DNA from: Chryseobacterium senegalense
GTDB lineage: Bacteria; Bacteroidota; Bacteroidia; Flavobacteriales; Weeksellaceae
Reading direction: 5' to 3'
Assembly (NCBI GenBank): GCA_001403755.1
Contig: CYUH01000015.1
Location: 164,589-228,588 of the forward strand
DNA length: 64,000 nt
Shown: in pieces, positions 27,654 to 36,443 of the stretch
Position numbering within the stretch: position 1 is the first letter of the stretch
Layout: every line of letters starts with the position of its first letter
Program-made: the position numbers and the translations under genes
The notes under the pieces: generated by a model
Told to the model about the DNA's origin: nothing
The model's input: only the letters and a program-made list of their open reading frames with translations
Databases searched by the model: none

Positions 27654-28142
27654 ATGCAAAAAGAAATTTCGTCCATAGAAAAAGTACGCTTCAGCGACTG
27701 TGATCCAATCGGGCATCTCAACAATGTCAAATACCTGGAGTATATGTTGAATGCAAGGGAAGACCACGTGGAAAGCGGCTACGGTTTTACTTACGAAGAA
27801 TATACCAAAAGAACAGGTTGTACTTGGGTTACCATACAAAACGAAATCGCGTACCTGAAGGAAGTGCGATACAACGCCAAAGTAATGATCACCAGCAAAA
27901 CAATTGAGTTGGGAGACCGGCTTTCGAAAGTGGAAATCCTAATGAAAAGCGAAGATGGAAAAACAATTCATAGCGTTCTTTGGCTCACGGTGATTTATTT
28001 CAATATGAAAACCCGCTCATCTGAATCCCATCCGGAAGAAACCAAAGAGCTCTTCCAGAAATTTTTGGTAAATTTAGAAGAAAAAGACTTCCAAACCAGA
28101 GCTGCAAACCTTAGAAAACAAAACAAAGAAGTATTAAAATGA
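27654..28142 (+). CDS. Acyl-CoA thioesterase, 4HBT hotdog family
   Basis: A 162-residue hotdog-fold protein. The segment VRFSDCDPIGHLNNVKYLEY matches the 4-hydroxybenzoyl-CoA thioesterase signature, with Asp18 in the place of the catalytic acid, and the central helix carries YLEYMLNAREDH. Likely hydrolyses a thioester in lipid or aromatic metabolism; the substrate cannot be told. Its stop overlaps the rfbD start as ATGA. The promoter box lies only 4 bases before the ATG. Confidence 0.87.
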   Translation: MQKEISSIEKVRFSDCDPIGHLNNVKYLEYMLNAREDHVESGYGFTYEEYTKRTGCTWVTIQNEIAYLKEVRYNAKVMITSKTIELGDRLSKVEILMKSEDGKTIHSVLWLTVIYFNMKTRSSESHPEETKELFQKFLVNLEEKDFQTRAANLRKQNKEVLK

Positions 28143-29005
28143 TAAAGAAAATACTCGTCATCGGTGGAAAAGGACAGTTAGGAAATTGTTTCCGAAAGTT
28201 GGCGCCAGATTTTGAAAAAGAATTTGAATTTAATTTTACAGATTCCTCAACGATTGATATTACTAATGAAGATCAGGTTTCTGAATTCATAAATGATTAC
28301 AAACCCCATTTTTGCATCAATGCGTCGGCTTACACTGCAGTAGATTTGGCAGAATCGGAAACCGAAAAAGCCTTTGCTGTCAATGCAGATGGTGTCGCGA
28401 ATTTAGCGCAAGCTTGCAAGGAAAATAATACGGTGCTCATCCATATTTCTACCGATTATGTTTTCGATGGGGAAAGCAATATTTCTTATTCTGAAGATAA
28501 TTTTACCAATCCGCAAGGCGTTTATGGAGCTTCAAAACTGAAGGGTGAAGAGCTCGCATCGGAAATTTGTCCAAAAACAATTGTCATTCGAACTTCTTGG
28601 CTGTATTCCGAGTTTAATAAAAACTTTGTGAAAACCATGCTCCATTTGTTTTCAACTAAAGATGAATTGGGGATTGTAGCAGATCAGTTCGGGCAACCAA
28701 CCAACGCGAATGATTTGGCGGAAGCAGTGATGAAAATTATCAAAACTGAACAGAAAATTTATGGAGTTTACCATTTTTCCAACTATCCCGAAACAAATTG
28801 GTTTGGTTTTGCGCAGAAAATTGCTGAAATTTCAGGTTCTTCAATAAAATTAAATGCGATTACGACCGAACAATTTCCAACACCCGCAAAAAGACCGAAA
28901 AGAAGTACAATGGCTTTAGATAAAATCGAGAATAATTACGGAATTGAACCGAAACATTGGGAAAATTCACTGCAAGAATGTATCGAAATCCTTCAAAAAT
29001 CATGA
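28139..29005 (+). CDS. rfbD: dTDP-4-dehydrorhamnose reductase
   Basis: NAD(P)H-dependent short-chain-type reductase, the last step of dTDP-L-rhamnose synthesis. 288 residues: Rossmann motif GGKGQLG at 8-14, STDYVFDG, and the catalytic pair Tyr-x-x-x-Lys in VYGASKLKGEELAS. The other rml genes (A, B, C) are not beside it, though a nucleotidyltransferase lies at 46.6-47.7 kb. Start overlaps the thioesterase stop and its own stop overlaps the next start, so translation is coupled. It may supply rhamnose to the capsule or LPS. Confidence 0.93.
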   Translation: MIKKILVIGGKGQLGNCFRKLAPDFEKEFEFNFTDSSTIDITNEDQVSEFINDYKPHFCINASAYTAVDLAESETEKAFAVNADGVANLAQACKENNTVLIHISTDYVFDGESNISYSEDNFTNPQGVYGASKLKGEELASEICPKTIVIRTSWLYSEFNKNFVKTMLHLFSTKDELGIVADQFGQPTNANDLAEAVMKIIKTEQKIYGVYHFSNYPETNWFGFAQKIAEISGSSIKLNAITTEQFPTPAKRPKRSTMALDKIENNYGIEPKHWENSLQECIEILQKS

Positions 29006-29682
29006 AAAAACATATAGCAATCTTGCTGATGATTTTCAGCCAAATTTTTATGGGGCAAAACGTCTTATTTAACAAGGTAGTGAAAACCCATTCCAATTCC
29101 GACAAAATATTGTATAAAATCAATCCTGGATTTGGCAATTATGAATATCTGGCAGAGCTTGAAGTTCAAGGTTTTTCGGATGATGATGCTAAAGTTTTTG
29201 GAATGATTTATAAAAAAGCCAAGGAAGTTGGAGCCAATGCCTTTTCATATCAACCTTTCGAAAGCATAGAAGAGGCTGGAGGAAAAAAATTAGATCCTGC
29301 GCACTACAAACTGAATTTATATTACGTAAATCCGGAAAATTTCCCAAAGGAAAATAACGTGGTTTATTTCTTTGCTTCACCTTACAAAAAGCAAAGCATT
29401 GCATTGAATAATGAAAATGTCGTTTTCGAACCGAGAACTTTTACCAAAAAAACACTCACTTTAGGAGAGGTTTTTTCGGTTTCTACTAAGAAACTTTTGG
29501 GATCGTCCATCAAACTTTCTGGGCAAGAAAATCAGCCGGTTCAGTATTTTCAGTTTTCCGCTTTTTCGCTGAACTCGAATCCGTACGGAACCGCAGGAAT
29601 CAACTTGAAATCTGGTGATATTACTAAATTGGAACATTCGTACGCCGATTTTTTATCGGTGGTTTATCAGGAGTTTAGATAG
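29002..29682 (+). CDS. Secreted protein of unknown function
   Basis: A 226-residue protein with signal peptide MKKHIAILLMIFSQIFMG. It contains KIYKKAKEVGANAFS-like spacing (seen as GMIYKKAKEVGANAFSYQPF), and a C-terminal part with alternating strands. I recognise no domain. The ATG at 29002 overlaps the rfbD stop as ATGA, which supports this start over an upstream one at 28957. Probably periplasmic and co-expressed with the two genes before it. Confidence 0.75.
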   Translation: MKKHIAILLMIFSQIFMGQNVLFNKVVKTHSNSDKILYKINPGFGNYEYLAELEVQGFSDDDAKVFGMIYKKAKEVGANAFSYQPFESIEEAGGKKLDPAHYKLNLYYVNPENFPKENNVVYFFASPYKKQSIALNNENVVFEPRTFTKKTLTLGEVFSVSTKKLLGSSIKLSGQENQPVQYFQFSAFSLNSNPYGTAGINLKSGDITKLEHSYADFLSVVYQEFR

Positions 29683-29715
29683 CTACTATATTTCTATTAA
29701 AAAACCCAATTTTCG

Positions 29716-29723
29716 TATCTTTG
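29716..29723 (+). promoter_or_regulatory. Promoter -7 box of bshB1, 4 bases from the ATG
   Basis: TATCTTTG fits TAnnTTTG; only caaa separates it from the ATG at 29728, the same geometry as at 27642-27654. Confidence 0.5.
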
Positions 29724-29727
29724 CAAA

Positions 29728-30450
29728 ATGAAAAAAGTAGATGTTTTAGCAATAGGAGCACATCCTGATGATGTAGAATTGGGTTGTGGAGGAACTTTGG
29801 CTAAACTGATTTCCGAAGGAAAAAAGGTAGCTATCGTTGATCTTACCCAAGGTGAACTCGGAACTCGCGGAACCAATTTTACCCGTGCGGAAGAAGCAGC
29901 CGAAGCTTCAAAAATTTTAGGGATTTCCGCTCGCGAAAATTTGAAGATGAAAGACGGTTTTATTCAAAATTCTGAAGAATACCAGATGAAAATCGTGACG
30001 ATGATTCGTCAATACCAACCGGAAATTGTTCTTTCCAATGCCATAGACGATCGCCATCCTGATCATGCTAAAGCTTCCAAATTGGTCTCCGACGCTTGTT
30101 TTCTTTCTGGTTTGGTGAAAATTGAAACCATTTTGGATGGCAAAAATCAACAACCTTGGCGACCGAAGCATATTTTTAACTATATTCAATGGAAAAATAT
30201 TACGCCGGATTTTGTGATGGATATTACAGATTTCATGCAGAAAAAAATTGATGCTTGTTTGGCCTATAAGACACAATTTTACGATCCAAATTCCACAGAA
30301 CCAATGACTCCCATTGCGACAAAGGATTTTTTGGAAAGCCTGACCTATCGTGCCCAAGATTTGGGCAGATTGTCCGGAGTTGAATTCGCAGAAGGATTCA
30401 CCACAGAAAAATTAATTGCTCTGAAAAATTTTGACGGAATAATTTTGTAA
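29728..30450 (+). CDS. bshB1: Bacillithiol biosynthesis deacetylase BshB1
   Basis: Zinc metallohydrolase of the PIG-L/LmbE family that removes acetate from GlcNAc-malate, the second step of bacillithiol synthesis. 240 residues; zinc motif AHPDDVE at 11-17, DLTQGELGTRG, and the second motif DRHPDHAKA; total length and the segment TRAEEAAEASKILG match BshB1. BshA, which makes its substrate, is encoded at 37.8-39.0 kb on the other strand; bshC was not found here. Followed by tRNA-His. Confidence 0.94.
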   Translation: MKKVDVLAIGAHPDDVELGCGGTLAKLISEGKKVAIVDLTQGELGTRGTNFTRAEEAAEASKILGISARENLKMKDGFIQNSEEYQMKIVTMIRQYQPEIVLSNAIDDRHPDHAKASKLVSDACFLSGLVKIETILDGKNQQPWRPKHIFNYIQWKNITPDFVMDITDFMQKKIDACLAYKTQFYDPNSTEPMTPIATKDFLESLTYRAQDLGRLSGVEFAEGFTTEKLIALKNFDGIIL

Positions 30451-30473
30451 TTTCTGGAAAAGCTTTATATTTG
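30444..30473 (+). promoter_or_regulatory. Promoter of tRNA-His
   Basis: TTTG at 30444-30447, 18-base spacer, TATATTTG at 30466-30473: both elements of the Bacteroidota promoter, 11 bases before the tRNA. It overlaps the last codons of bshB1. Confidence 0.7.
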
Positions 30474-30484
30474 CAACCTCAAAC

Positions 30485-30560
30485 GGTGATTGTAGCTCAG
30501 TTGGTTAGAGCGCCGGATTGTGGTTCCGGAGGTCGGGGGTTCGAGACCCCTCATTCACCC
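30485..30560 (+). tRNA. tRNA-His (GTG anticodon)
   Basis: Complete cloverleaf: anticodon loop ttgtggt between ccgga and tccgg gives anticodon GTG; T arm ggggg-ttcgaga-cccct. The 5' G at 30485 is the extra G-1 of histidine tRNAs, facing C73. The acceptor stem has one T-T mismatch. CCA is not encoded. Confidence 0.95.
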
Positions 30561-30565
30561 ACTTT

Positions 30566-30596
30566 AAAACGCATTGATTTTCAATGCGTTTTTTTA
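30566..30596 (+). terminator. Intrinsic terminator of tRNA-His
   Basis: Stem aaaacgcattga (30566-30577) with tcaatgcgtttt (30581-30592), 3-base loop, T run. Confidence 0.92.
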
Positions 30597-30627
30597 TTAT
30601 CAATAAAATTTTTATCGTCAATACAAA

Positions 30628-30655
30628 AAAAAGCATCCCGTAAAGGATGCTTTTT
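30628..30655 (-). terminator. Terminator of the DUF3276 gene (bidirectional)
   Basis: Stem aaaaagcatcc (30628-30638) with ggatgcttttt (30645-30655). A run precedes and T run follows, so it can act on both strands; the stop of the minus-strand DUF3276 gene is 8 bases away. Confidence 0.85.
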
Positions 30656-30662
30656 GATTTAT

Positions 30663-30998
30663 TTAAATTTCTTCGTCAGAATCAATCGTGAAGGATTTGC
30701 TTTTGAAATCTTTATCGTGTCTTTCAGAGATCACATCTTCGCCCTTTTGGCTAATGATAAAGTCTGTAGATTCTTTAAACATTTCTTCAAAACTCTTAAA
30801 ATCTTCTTTGTAAAGATAAATTTTATGTTTTTCGAAAGTAGCTTCCCCGTTTTCTCCAAAGTTTTTTTTGCTCTCGGTGATCGTAAGATAATAATCTCCT
30901 GCTTTTGTCTCGCGCACATCAAAGAAATATGTTCTTCTTCCTGCTTTTAACACCTTTGTGAAAATTTCGTTTTCGTGGCGTTCCTTGTAATCACTCAT
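30663..30998 (-). CDS. DUF3276 / PUR-domain nucleic-acid-binding protein
   Basis: A 111-residue protein of the DUF3276 family, a single PUR repeat like that of Pur-alpha, which forms dimers and binds single-stranded DNA or RNA. Seen: NEIFTKVLKAGRRTYFFDVR and DYYLTITESKKNF (the beta strands), HKIYLYKEDFKSFEEMFKE (strand plus helix), and an acidic tail DSDEEI. Found across Bacteroidota and in spirochaetes. It is a single-gene unit with a full promoter and a terminator. Confidence 0.92.
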   Translation of the reverse strand: MSDYKERHENEIFTKVLKAGRRTYFFDVRETKAGDYYLTITESKKNFGENGEATFEKHKIYLYKEDFKSFEEMFKESTDFIISQKGEDVISERHDKDFKSKSFTIDSDEEI

Positions 30999-31028
30999 TT
31001 GTATATATTTTTTGAAATCTTAGTGTAA

Positions 31029-31058
31029 CAAATATAAAAGATTTCTTTTAAATGCAAA
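31029..31058 (-). promoter_or_regulatory. Promoter of the DUF3276 gene
   Basis: On the minus strand TTTG (31058-31055), 18-base spacer, TATATTTG (31036-31029); both elements are present. Leader about 27 bases. Confidence 0.7.
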
Positions 31059-31112
31059 ATAAAATTTTAATTTTTTGCTATAAAATTGTAATATCAATAA
31101 CGATTCTGCAAT

Positions 31113-32774
31113 TTATGCAGAGATTTCGTTTTCTATATCCGTGAGATTCAGTATTTTATCTGCGCGTTTTGCGCTGCTCTCCCGATGCGTAATGATAATC
31201 GAGCTGCTTTTCTGAATTTCATTTTCGATATTTTGGAGAATATTCTCCTCGGTTTCGGTATCTAAAGCAGATAGCGAATCGTCAAATATAATAATCTTCG
31301 GTTCCTTTATTAGGGCTCTAGCGATACAAATTCTTTGTTTTTGCCCACCGGAGAGCATTACTCCTCGTTCGCCAACTAGGGTTTTGTATTGGTCTTTAAA
31401 TTCGACAATATTTTTATGAACATCCGCTTTTTTTGCAAATTCTTCAACCAGTTTTAGATTAGGTTTGTCAATTGCAAATCCAATGTTGTTTTCGATGGTA
31501 TCTGAGAAGAGGAAACTTTCCTGCGGTATGTATCCGATATGTTTTCGGTAATTTTCCAAGTTGTGATCCTTTAGGTTTTTACCGTCAATGAGGATTTCTC
31601 CTTCGGTAGGGTCGATTAAACGGCAAAGTAGGAGGGCAATCGTTGATTTTCCGCTTCCGGTTTTTCCCATGATTGCGAGAGATTTTCCGGCTTCTATTTT
31701 GAAACTTAAATTATCCAAAGCTTTAATTCCGGTATTCGGATATACATAAGAAACGTTGCGAAACTCAATTTCGCCGTAAATCGGATAGTTTTCGTGATTG
31801 GTATTGATGATATCGGTTTTCATATCCAGAAACTCATTAATTCTTGCCATCGAAGCTTCCGCACGCTGATTCACCGAGGTTACCCAACCTACCATGGAAA
31901 ACGGCCAAATTAAAATGTTAATGTAGAGGAAGAAATCCGCGATTTTCCCCACCGAAAGCTCGTTGTTCAAATATTTTTGACCACCAATAAAAAGAATCAC
32001 CACATTGAGCAAACCAATCACAAATAAGATAATCGTGAAAAAATAGGCCTCTGTTTTAGCCAGATCCAGCGCTTTGTTCTGATAATCTCTTACTTTAATC
32101 CCATAGTTTTTCTCAATATATTTTTCTTTTGCAAAAAATTTCACCACCCGAATACCCGAAAAACTGTCTTGCACAAAAGTCGAAATGGCAGACTGGCTTT
32201 TCTGCATAATTTTCGATTTATGATTGATGATTGAACTTACTTTATAAATTACAAAAGAAAGTATCGGGAGTGGAATGAGCGACCAAAGCGTCATCGAAAC
32301 GTCGGTTTTCAACATGTAAATACTGGTGATAATCAATAGAATTAAAAGATTCACCACGTACATAACGCCGGGTCCCAAATACATTCTTACCGCAACCACA
32401 TCTTCACTTAACCGGTTCATCAGGTCGCCGATGGTAGTTTTCTTGAAATCGGTGAGCGACAGTTCTTGGTAATGATTATAAATTTTATTTTTCAGCTCGT
32501 ACTCGATTCTTCGAGATGCAACGATGATGGTTTGGCGCATCATAAAAGTGAAAAATCCCGTAAGCAACGAGGAAACGACGATAATCGCTACATAAAACAA
32601 AACCTGTTTGTTGAAACCTAAATGGGTCGTTTTCGAAATTTCATCTACTGATTTTCCTACAAACTGAACTTTGTAAATGCTGAAAAAATTACTGGCTATA
32701 ATGAAAATAAATCCCCAAAACAAAAGTATCTTGTGTTTCCAGAAATAGGGGTTTAAGGTTTTTAGTGCATTCAT
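31113..32774 (-). CDS. ABC exporter, fused permease and ATPase
   Basis: A 553-residue half-transporter: six membrane helices (about 15-300) and one ATPase domain (about 330-553) with Walker A GKTGSGKST, Q-loop YIPQESF, signature LSGGQKQR, Walker B IIIFDDSLSALD and switch His in IITHRES. Works as a homodimer; of the MdlB/MsbA-like class, so lipid or drug export is possible but the substrate is unknown. Own promoter box upstream. Divergent from nusB, an arrangement kept in related genomes as far as I recall. Confidence 0.93.
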   Translation of the reverse strand: MNALKTLNPYFWKHKILLFWGFIFIIASNFFSIYKVQFVGKSVDEISKTTHLGFNKQVLFYVAIIVVSSLLTGFFTFMMRQTIIVASRRIEYELKNKIYNHYQELSLTDFKKTTIGDLMNRLSEDVVAVRMYLGPGVMYVVNLLILLIITSIYMLKTDVSMTLWSLIPLPILSFVIYKVSSIINHKSKIMQKSQSAISTFVQDSFSGIRVVKFFAKEKYIEKNYGIKVRDYQNKALDLAKTEAYFFTIILFVIGLLNVVILFIGGQKYLNNELSVGKIADFFLYINILIWPFSMVGWVTSVNQRAEASMARINEFLDMKTDIINTNHENYPIYGEIEFRNVSYVYPNTGIKALDNLSFKIEAGKSLAIMGKTGSGKSTIALLLCRLIDPTEGEILIDGKNLKDHNLENYRKHIGYIPQESFLFSDTIENNIGFAIDKPNLKLVEEFAKKADVHKNIVEFKDQYKTLVGERGVMLSGGQKQRICIARALIKEPKIIIFDDSLSALDTETEENILQNIENEIQKSSSIIITHRESSAKRADKILNLTDIENEISA

Positions 32775-32819
32775 AATGGGCTTTCTACATTACTTTTTCG
32801 GAACAAATAAGTTCGGATA

Positions 32820-32827
32820 CAAAAGTA
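32820..32827 (-). promoter_or_regulatory. Promoter -7 box of the ABC exporter
   Basis: TACTTTTG on the minus strand fits TAnnTTTG, about 45 bases before the ATG. No clear -33 element. Confidence 0.5.
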
Positions 32828-32902
32828 ATAAAATGTAAATGGATTCCTTGTATTTTATTGATCAGAATACAAATTGGCTCCAAAGAGTTTGCAAAAAAAT
32901 GC

Positions 32903-32910
32903 TATCTTTG
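32903..32910 (+). promoter_or_regulatory. Promoter -7 box of nusB-DUF1573-yajC
   Basis: TATCTTTG fits TAnnTTTG and ends 22 bases before the ATG at 32933. It also shows that the longer frame starting at 32858 is not the real start. Confidence 0.6.
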
Positions 32911-32932
32911 CACTCATATAAAGCTCTTTGAA

Positions 32933-33838
32933 ATGTTAGGAAGAAGACAAATTCGTGAAAAAGTTGTAGAATCGGTATATTCTTATTCTCAAAATCCTAT
33001 AAAATTTGATGTTGTTGAGAAAAATATGTTTTCCGAAATCGAGAAAATATATCATCTCTACATTTACCAACTCAATTTTTTGGTTGCATTGAAACATCTG
33101 GCCGAAAAACAAATTGAAATTGGGAAAAACAAATACATCAAAACAGAAGATAATATTAATCCCAACCAAAAATTTATTAATAATCAGGTTCTGAATAAAA
33201 TTGAGGAAAACACTGAAAGACTTTCGTTTACATCTAAACATCAGGAATTAAAATGGGAACTCCATGATGACTTATTGGTAAAAACTTTCCAAAGGATGAC
33301 TGCTGGGAAGAGATATCAGGATTTTATGAAAGAAGAGGGCTATTCTTTCGAAGAAGATCAAAAATTTATCGGAAAATTGTTCCTACGTTATATCGCTGAA
33401 AATGAAGATTTTCATGAGCATCTGGAAGAAAAAGAGATGAGCTGGGCGGATGATTTTCATATTGCTAATTCTATGATTCAGAAAACCATTGGTTTCTTCA
33501 AAGAAGATGAGCAAAGTCATACTTTGATCAGAATGATTAAAGATGAAGCGGACAGCGAATTCGCTCAAAAATTACTCAGACAAACCCTAAGCCACTTCGA
33601 AGAATCCGAAGAAAAACTGAAAGGTAAACTTGAAAATTGGGATATTGAAAGGGTTTCCTTAATGGATAAAATTATCTTGATTATTGCCATCACCGAGCTC
33701 GATTATTTCCCACTTACTCCGGCCCGAGTAGTGATCAATGAATATATCGAAATATCCAAAGTTTTTTCAACTGATCGGTCCAACATATTCATCAATGGAA
33801 TTTTAGATAAATACACCAAAGAATTGAACAGAAATTAA
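32933..33838 (+). CDS. nusB: Transcription antitermination factor NusB
   Basis: 301-residue NusB, which with NusE binds boxA RNA and promotes antitermination in rRNA operons. The N terminus MLGRRQIREKVVESVYSYSQ is the usual opening helix; a 150-residue Bacteroidota-specific region follows; the classical all-helical NusB core is at the C terminus, with WDIERVSLMDKIILIIAITE and ARVVINEYIEISKVFSTDRS. Twice the length of the E. coli protein (about 140). Heads an operon with DUF1573 and yajC, 12 and 18 bases apart. Confidence 0.94.
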   Translation: MLGRRQIREKVVESVYSYSQNPIKFDVVEKNMFSEIEKIYHLYIYQLNFLVALKHLAEKQIEIGKNKYIKTEDNINPNQKFINNQVLNKIEENTERLSFTSKHQELKWELHDDLLVKTFQRMTAGKRYQDFMKEEGYSFEEDQKFIGKLFLRYIAENEDFHEHLEEKEMSWADDFHIANSMIQKTIGFFKEDEQSHTLIRMIKDEADSEFAQKLLRQTLSHFEESEEKLKGKLENWDIERVSLMDKIILIIAITELDYFPLTPARVVINEYIEISKVFSTDRSNIFINGILDKYTKELNRN

Positions 33839-33850
33839 TAAAATTTATTT

Positions 33851-34327
33851 ATGAAAAAATTAGTAAGAATATTACCTCTGGTAGCTGTTTTAAGCCTTGC
33901 TTCTTGCAAAAAAGATCAAAAAGCAGATCAATTAATCACTGAAGATCAAACTGCTGCACCTGCACCAGTGGCGCCTACTCAGGAAGAATTGGTGAAAGAA
34001 GCTCAGGCAAAACCTTTAACGACCGTTGCGCTTTCGGAATCTGATTTCGATTTCGGAAAAATTAAAAAAGGAGAACACGTAGAACATGTGTATGAAGTAA
34101 CCAACACCGGTACCAATCCTTTGATCATTTCTCAGGTAAAACCTGCTTGTGGCTGCACCGTTCCGGATTATACCAAAGATCCAATTTTACCAGGACAAAA
34201 AGGAAAAATCACATTGAAATTCGATTCTACTAATTTTGATGGAATGATTAATAAGCAGGCTGAAGTGTACGCCAATGTAGAAAAAGCACCAATCATGTTG
34301 ACTTTTTCAGCGAATATCCAACCATAA
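33851..34327 (+). CDS. DUF1573 lipoprotein
   Basis: A 158-residue lipoprotein. Signal peptide with lipobox LASC (Cys19), an Ala/Pro-rich linker (residues 45-60), then a DUF1573 immunoglobulin-like domain with DFGKIKKGEHVEHVYEVTNT and the signature PACGCTVPDY. Widespread in Bacteroidota, function unknown; an anchor or scaffold role in the periplasm is assumed. Between nusB and yajC. Confidence 0.92.
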   Translation: MKKLVRILPLVAVLSLASCKKDQKADQLITEDQTAAPAPVAPTQEELVKEAQAKPLTTVALSESDFDFGKIKKGEHVEHVYEVTNTGTNPLIISQVKPACGCTVPDYTKDPILPGQKGKITLKFDSTNFDGMINKQAEVYANVEKAPIMLTFSANIQP

Positions 34328-34345
34328 TTTTATAAGTAAATAACG

Positions 34346-34675
34346 ATGATTACAATATTTTTACAGGCAGCTTCTCCGGAAGGATCGATGATGCCAACCA
34401 TGATCATGATGGGACTAATGTTCGTTGGATTTTATTTTCTGATGATTCGTCCGCAGATGAAAAAAGCTAAGCAGGAAAAGAATTTTCAGGAAACTTTAAA
34501 GGTGGGCAGCAGAGTAGTAACCACCTCCGGAATGCACGGTAGAATCGCCCAAATCCAAGAAGATGGAGTGGTGATCGAAACGCTTTCAGGGAAATTAAAG
34601 TTTGAGAAAGCTGCAATTTCAAGAGAATTTACACAACAGCGTTTTCCGGATTCAGCACCGGACGACAAAAAATAA
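34346..34675 (+). CDS. yajC: Preprotein translocase subunit YajC
   Basis: 109 residues: short periplasmic N terminus, one membrane helix (about 16-36, MMGLMFVGFYFLMIRPQMKKA) with the RPQMKK motif after it, and a small cytoplasmic domain VGSRVVTTSGMHGRIAQIQ. Accessory of SecDF-YidC. Third gene of the nusB operon and followed by a terminator. In many relatives YbbR and coaE genes come next; here the strand changes. Confidence 0.95.
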   Translation: MITIFLQAASPEGSMMPTMIMMGLMFVGFYFLMIRPQMKKAKQEKNFQETLKVGSRVVTTSGMHGRIAQIQEDGVVIETLSGKLKFEKAAISREFTQQRFPDSAPDDKK

Positions 34676-34693
34676 TTCTTAGAAGTACAATAG

Positions 34694-34726
34694 AAAAGCA
34701 ACCTGAAAATGGTTGCTTTTTTTTTT
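34694..34726 (+). terminator. Terminator of the nusB-yajC operon
   Basis: Stem aaaagcaacc (34694-34703) with ggttgctttt (34711-34720), 7-base loop, long T run. May also serve the transporter gene on the minus strand. Confidence 0.88.
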
Positions 34727-34737
34727 AGATTTTTAAT

Positions 34738-36426
34738 CTAGCTAAAAATCAAAATCAAAAGACTCGCCACGAAAATCCTAAAAATAGTTACCAAAGGATA
34801 CACCTGTGCATAACTTTGAATCGGAATATCGGAATCTAAAAAGTTGGTACTGAATGATAAAGCCGCCGGATCGGTGTAGCTGCCACTCATAATTCCTGCG
34901 AGTTGCAAGTAATTGATTTTCATAAAAAAATGTCCGATAATCACCATAAAAATTAGCGGAATAAAAGTAATCGCAGAGCCAAAAAGAAGCCAATTCCATC
35001 CGTTATATTGTATGAAATTTTCGTAGAAACCTTCTCCTGCGTGGATTCCTACAGCCGCAAAGAATAAACAAATCCCGAAATCTTTCATGAAATAAATCGC
35101 TCCGTTATTGATGTATGAATGAATGAAAGAAATTCCGCCGTATCTCGAAATCAAAAGTGCAACGATAAGTGGTCCTGCAGCAAATCCCAGTTTTATAGGA
35201 ACCGGTAAACTAGGGATAGCAATTGGAATAGAGCCCAGAATAATCCCTAAAAGTAAACCTCCGAACAGGGAAAGAAAATCGGGTTCAAGCAGTTTTTTTT
35301 CAGAATTCCCGATGATTTTTTCTACTTCTTCGATTGCTTCCAATGAACCAATTACCCGTAATTTATCTCCATAAAAAAGCTCCAACGACGGACGCGGTAG
35401 AATTTCCCGACCTGCCCGGAAAACGCGCGTTACTTTCAGATCATAGGTATTGTATAAATCGAGCTGAGATAGTTTTTTATGAATGGCCGAAGGTCTGGTG
35501 ACGAAAATATTTTTCTGCTGAATATATGAATCAGATTCAATAAATAAATCGGTTGATGGACGGCCAATTTTTGCAATAAATTCGTCCAGATCGTCCTCTA
35601 AACCAACAATCATCAATACATCTCTGTCTTGAATCTTGGTATCCAAAGTTGGAGAGAGTACCGCTTCGCTACCGCTGTGTTTCAGCCGAGAAACTACAAT
35701 ATCACGACCGAATTCTTTGATGATTTGATGCAAAGTTTTTCCAAAATATTCAGGATTTGTCACCCGCAATTTCTTATGAATTAACGGTAATTCTTGGTTG
35801 ATTTTTGATTTCCTGAACTTCTTCATTTCTTGATCAGGATCAATTTTCAATAATAATTTAGAAAGAATAATTGCACTGATAATCCCGAAGACGCCCAAAG
35901 GATATGTAATGGCATAGCCAATTGCCGGATCATCGAAATGACGGTCGGGAAACGTGTTTTTAATTTCTTCAATTGTATTTTTAGCAGCTCCTAGACCCGG
36001 AGTGTTCGTTACGGAACCGCTCATTATTCCTACTAAATTTTCGATTTTCAAATCTGTAAATTTGAAAAGAATGATGGTAATGATTCCACCGAAAAGTACC
36101 GCAGAAACAGCCAGAAGATTAAATTTCAAACCTTCATTTCGGAAAGAAGAGAAAAATGAAGGACCAACTTGTAAACCAATTCCATACACGAAGATAATTA
36201 AACCGAAATCCCGAATGAAATCCAAAATTCCGGGTTGTATTCTGTAGCCGAAATGTCCCATCAACAAACCGGTAAACATCACGGCTGAAACACCGAAAGT
36301 AATCTTGCCTAGCTTTAGTCGTCCAACGAAAATTCCAGCACCAATTGCAAGCATAATCGCAACAATCGATTGCGTAACATTCGGATTTTCAATCGGGAGG
36401 AGGAGCGTTTTTAACCAGTCGAACAT
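34738..36426 (-). CDS. YidE/YbjL (AAE) family transporter with two RCK_C domains
   Basis: 562 residues with two homologous membrane halves and a central cytoplasmic part of two TrkA-C (RCK_C) domains (about 205-370). The duplicated membrane motifs are visible: YGIGLQVGPSFFSSF with GSVTNTPGLGAAK in the first half, and FFAAVGIHAGEGF with GSYTDPAALSF in the second. This is the aspartate-alanine exchanger (AAEx) superfamily; the true substrate is unknown. Has its own promoter box. Confidence 0.9.
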   Translation of the reverse strand: MFDWLKTLLLPIENPNVTQSIVAIMLAIGAGIFVGRLKLGKITFGVSAVMFTGLLMGHFGYRIQPGILDFIRDFGLIIFVYGIGLQVGPSFFSSFRNEGLKFNLLAVSAVLFGGIITIILFKFTDLKIENLVGIMSGSVTNTPGLGAAKNTIEEIKNTFPDRHFDDPAIGYAITYPLGVFGIISAIILSKLLLKIDPDQEMKKFRKSKINQELPLIHKKLRVTNPEYFGKTLHQIIKEFGRDIVVSRLKHSGSEAVLSPTLDTKIQDRDVLMIVGLEDDLDEFIAKIGRPSTDLFIESDSYIQQKNIFVTRPSAIHKKLSQLDLYNTYDLKVTRVFRAGREILPRPSLELFYGDKLRVIGSLEAIEEVEKIIGNSEKKLLEPDFLSLFGGLLLGIILGSIPIAIPSLPVPIKLGFAAGPLIVALLISRYGGISFIHSYINNGAIYFMKDFGICLFFAAVGIHAGEGFYENFIQYNGWNWLLFGSAITFIPLIFMVIIGHFFMKINYLQLAGIMSGSYTDPAALSFSTNFLDSDIPIQSYAQVYPLVTIFRIFVASLLILIFS

Positions 36427-36443
36427 AGCAACCTTTTTTTATG

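Noticed and set aside
28139..29005. rfbD as part of a complete rhamnose operon
   Set aside because: No rmlA, B or C lies beside it; neighbours are a thioesterase and an unknown secreted protein.
30471..30950. 159-codon plus-strand open frame across tRNA-His and the DUF3276 gene
   Set aside because: It runs through the tRNA, two terminators and antisense to DUF3276; composition is Phe-rich, as is usual for shadows here.
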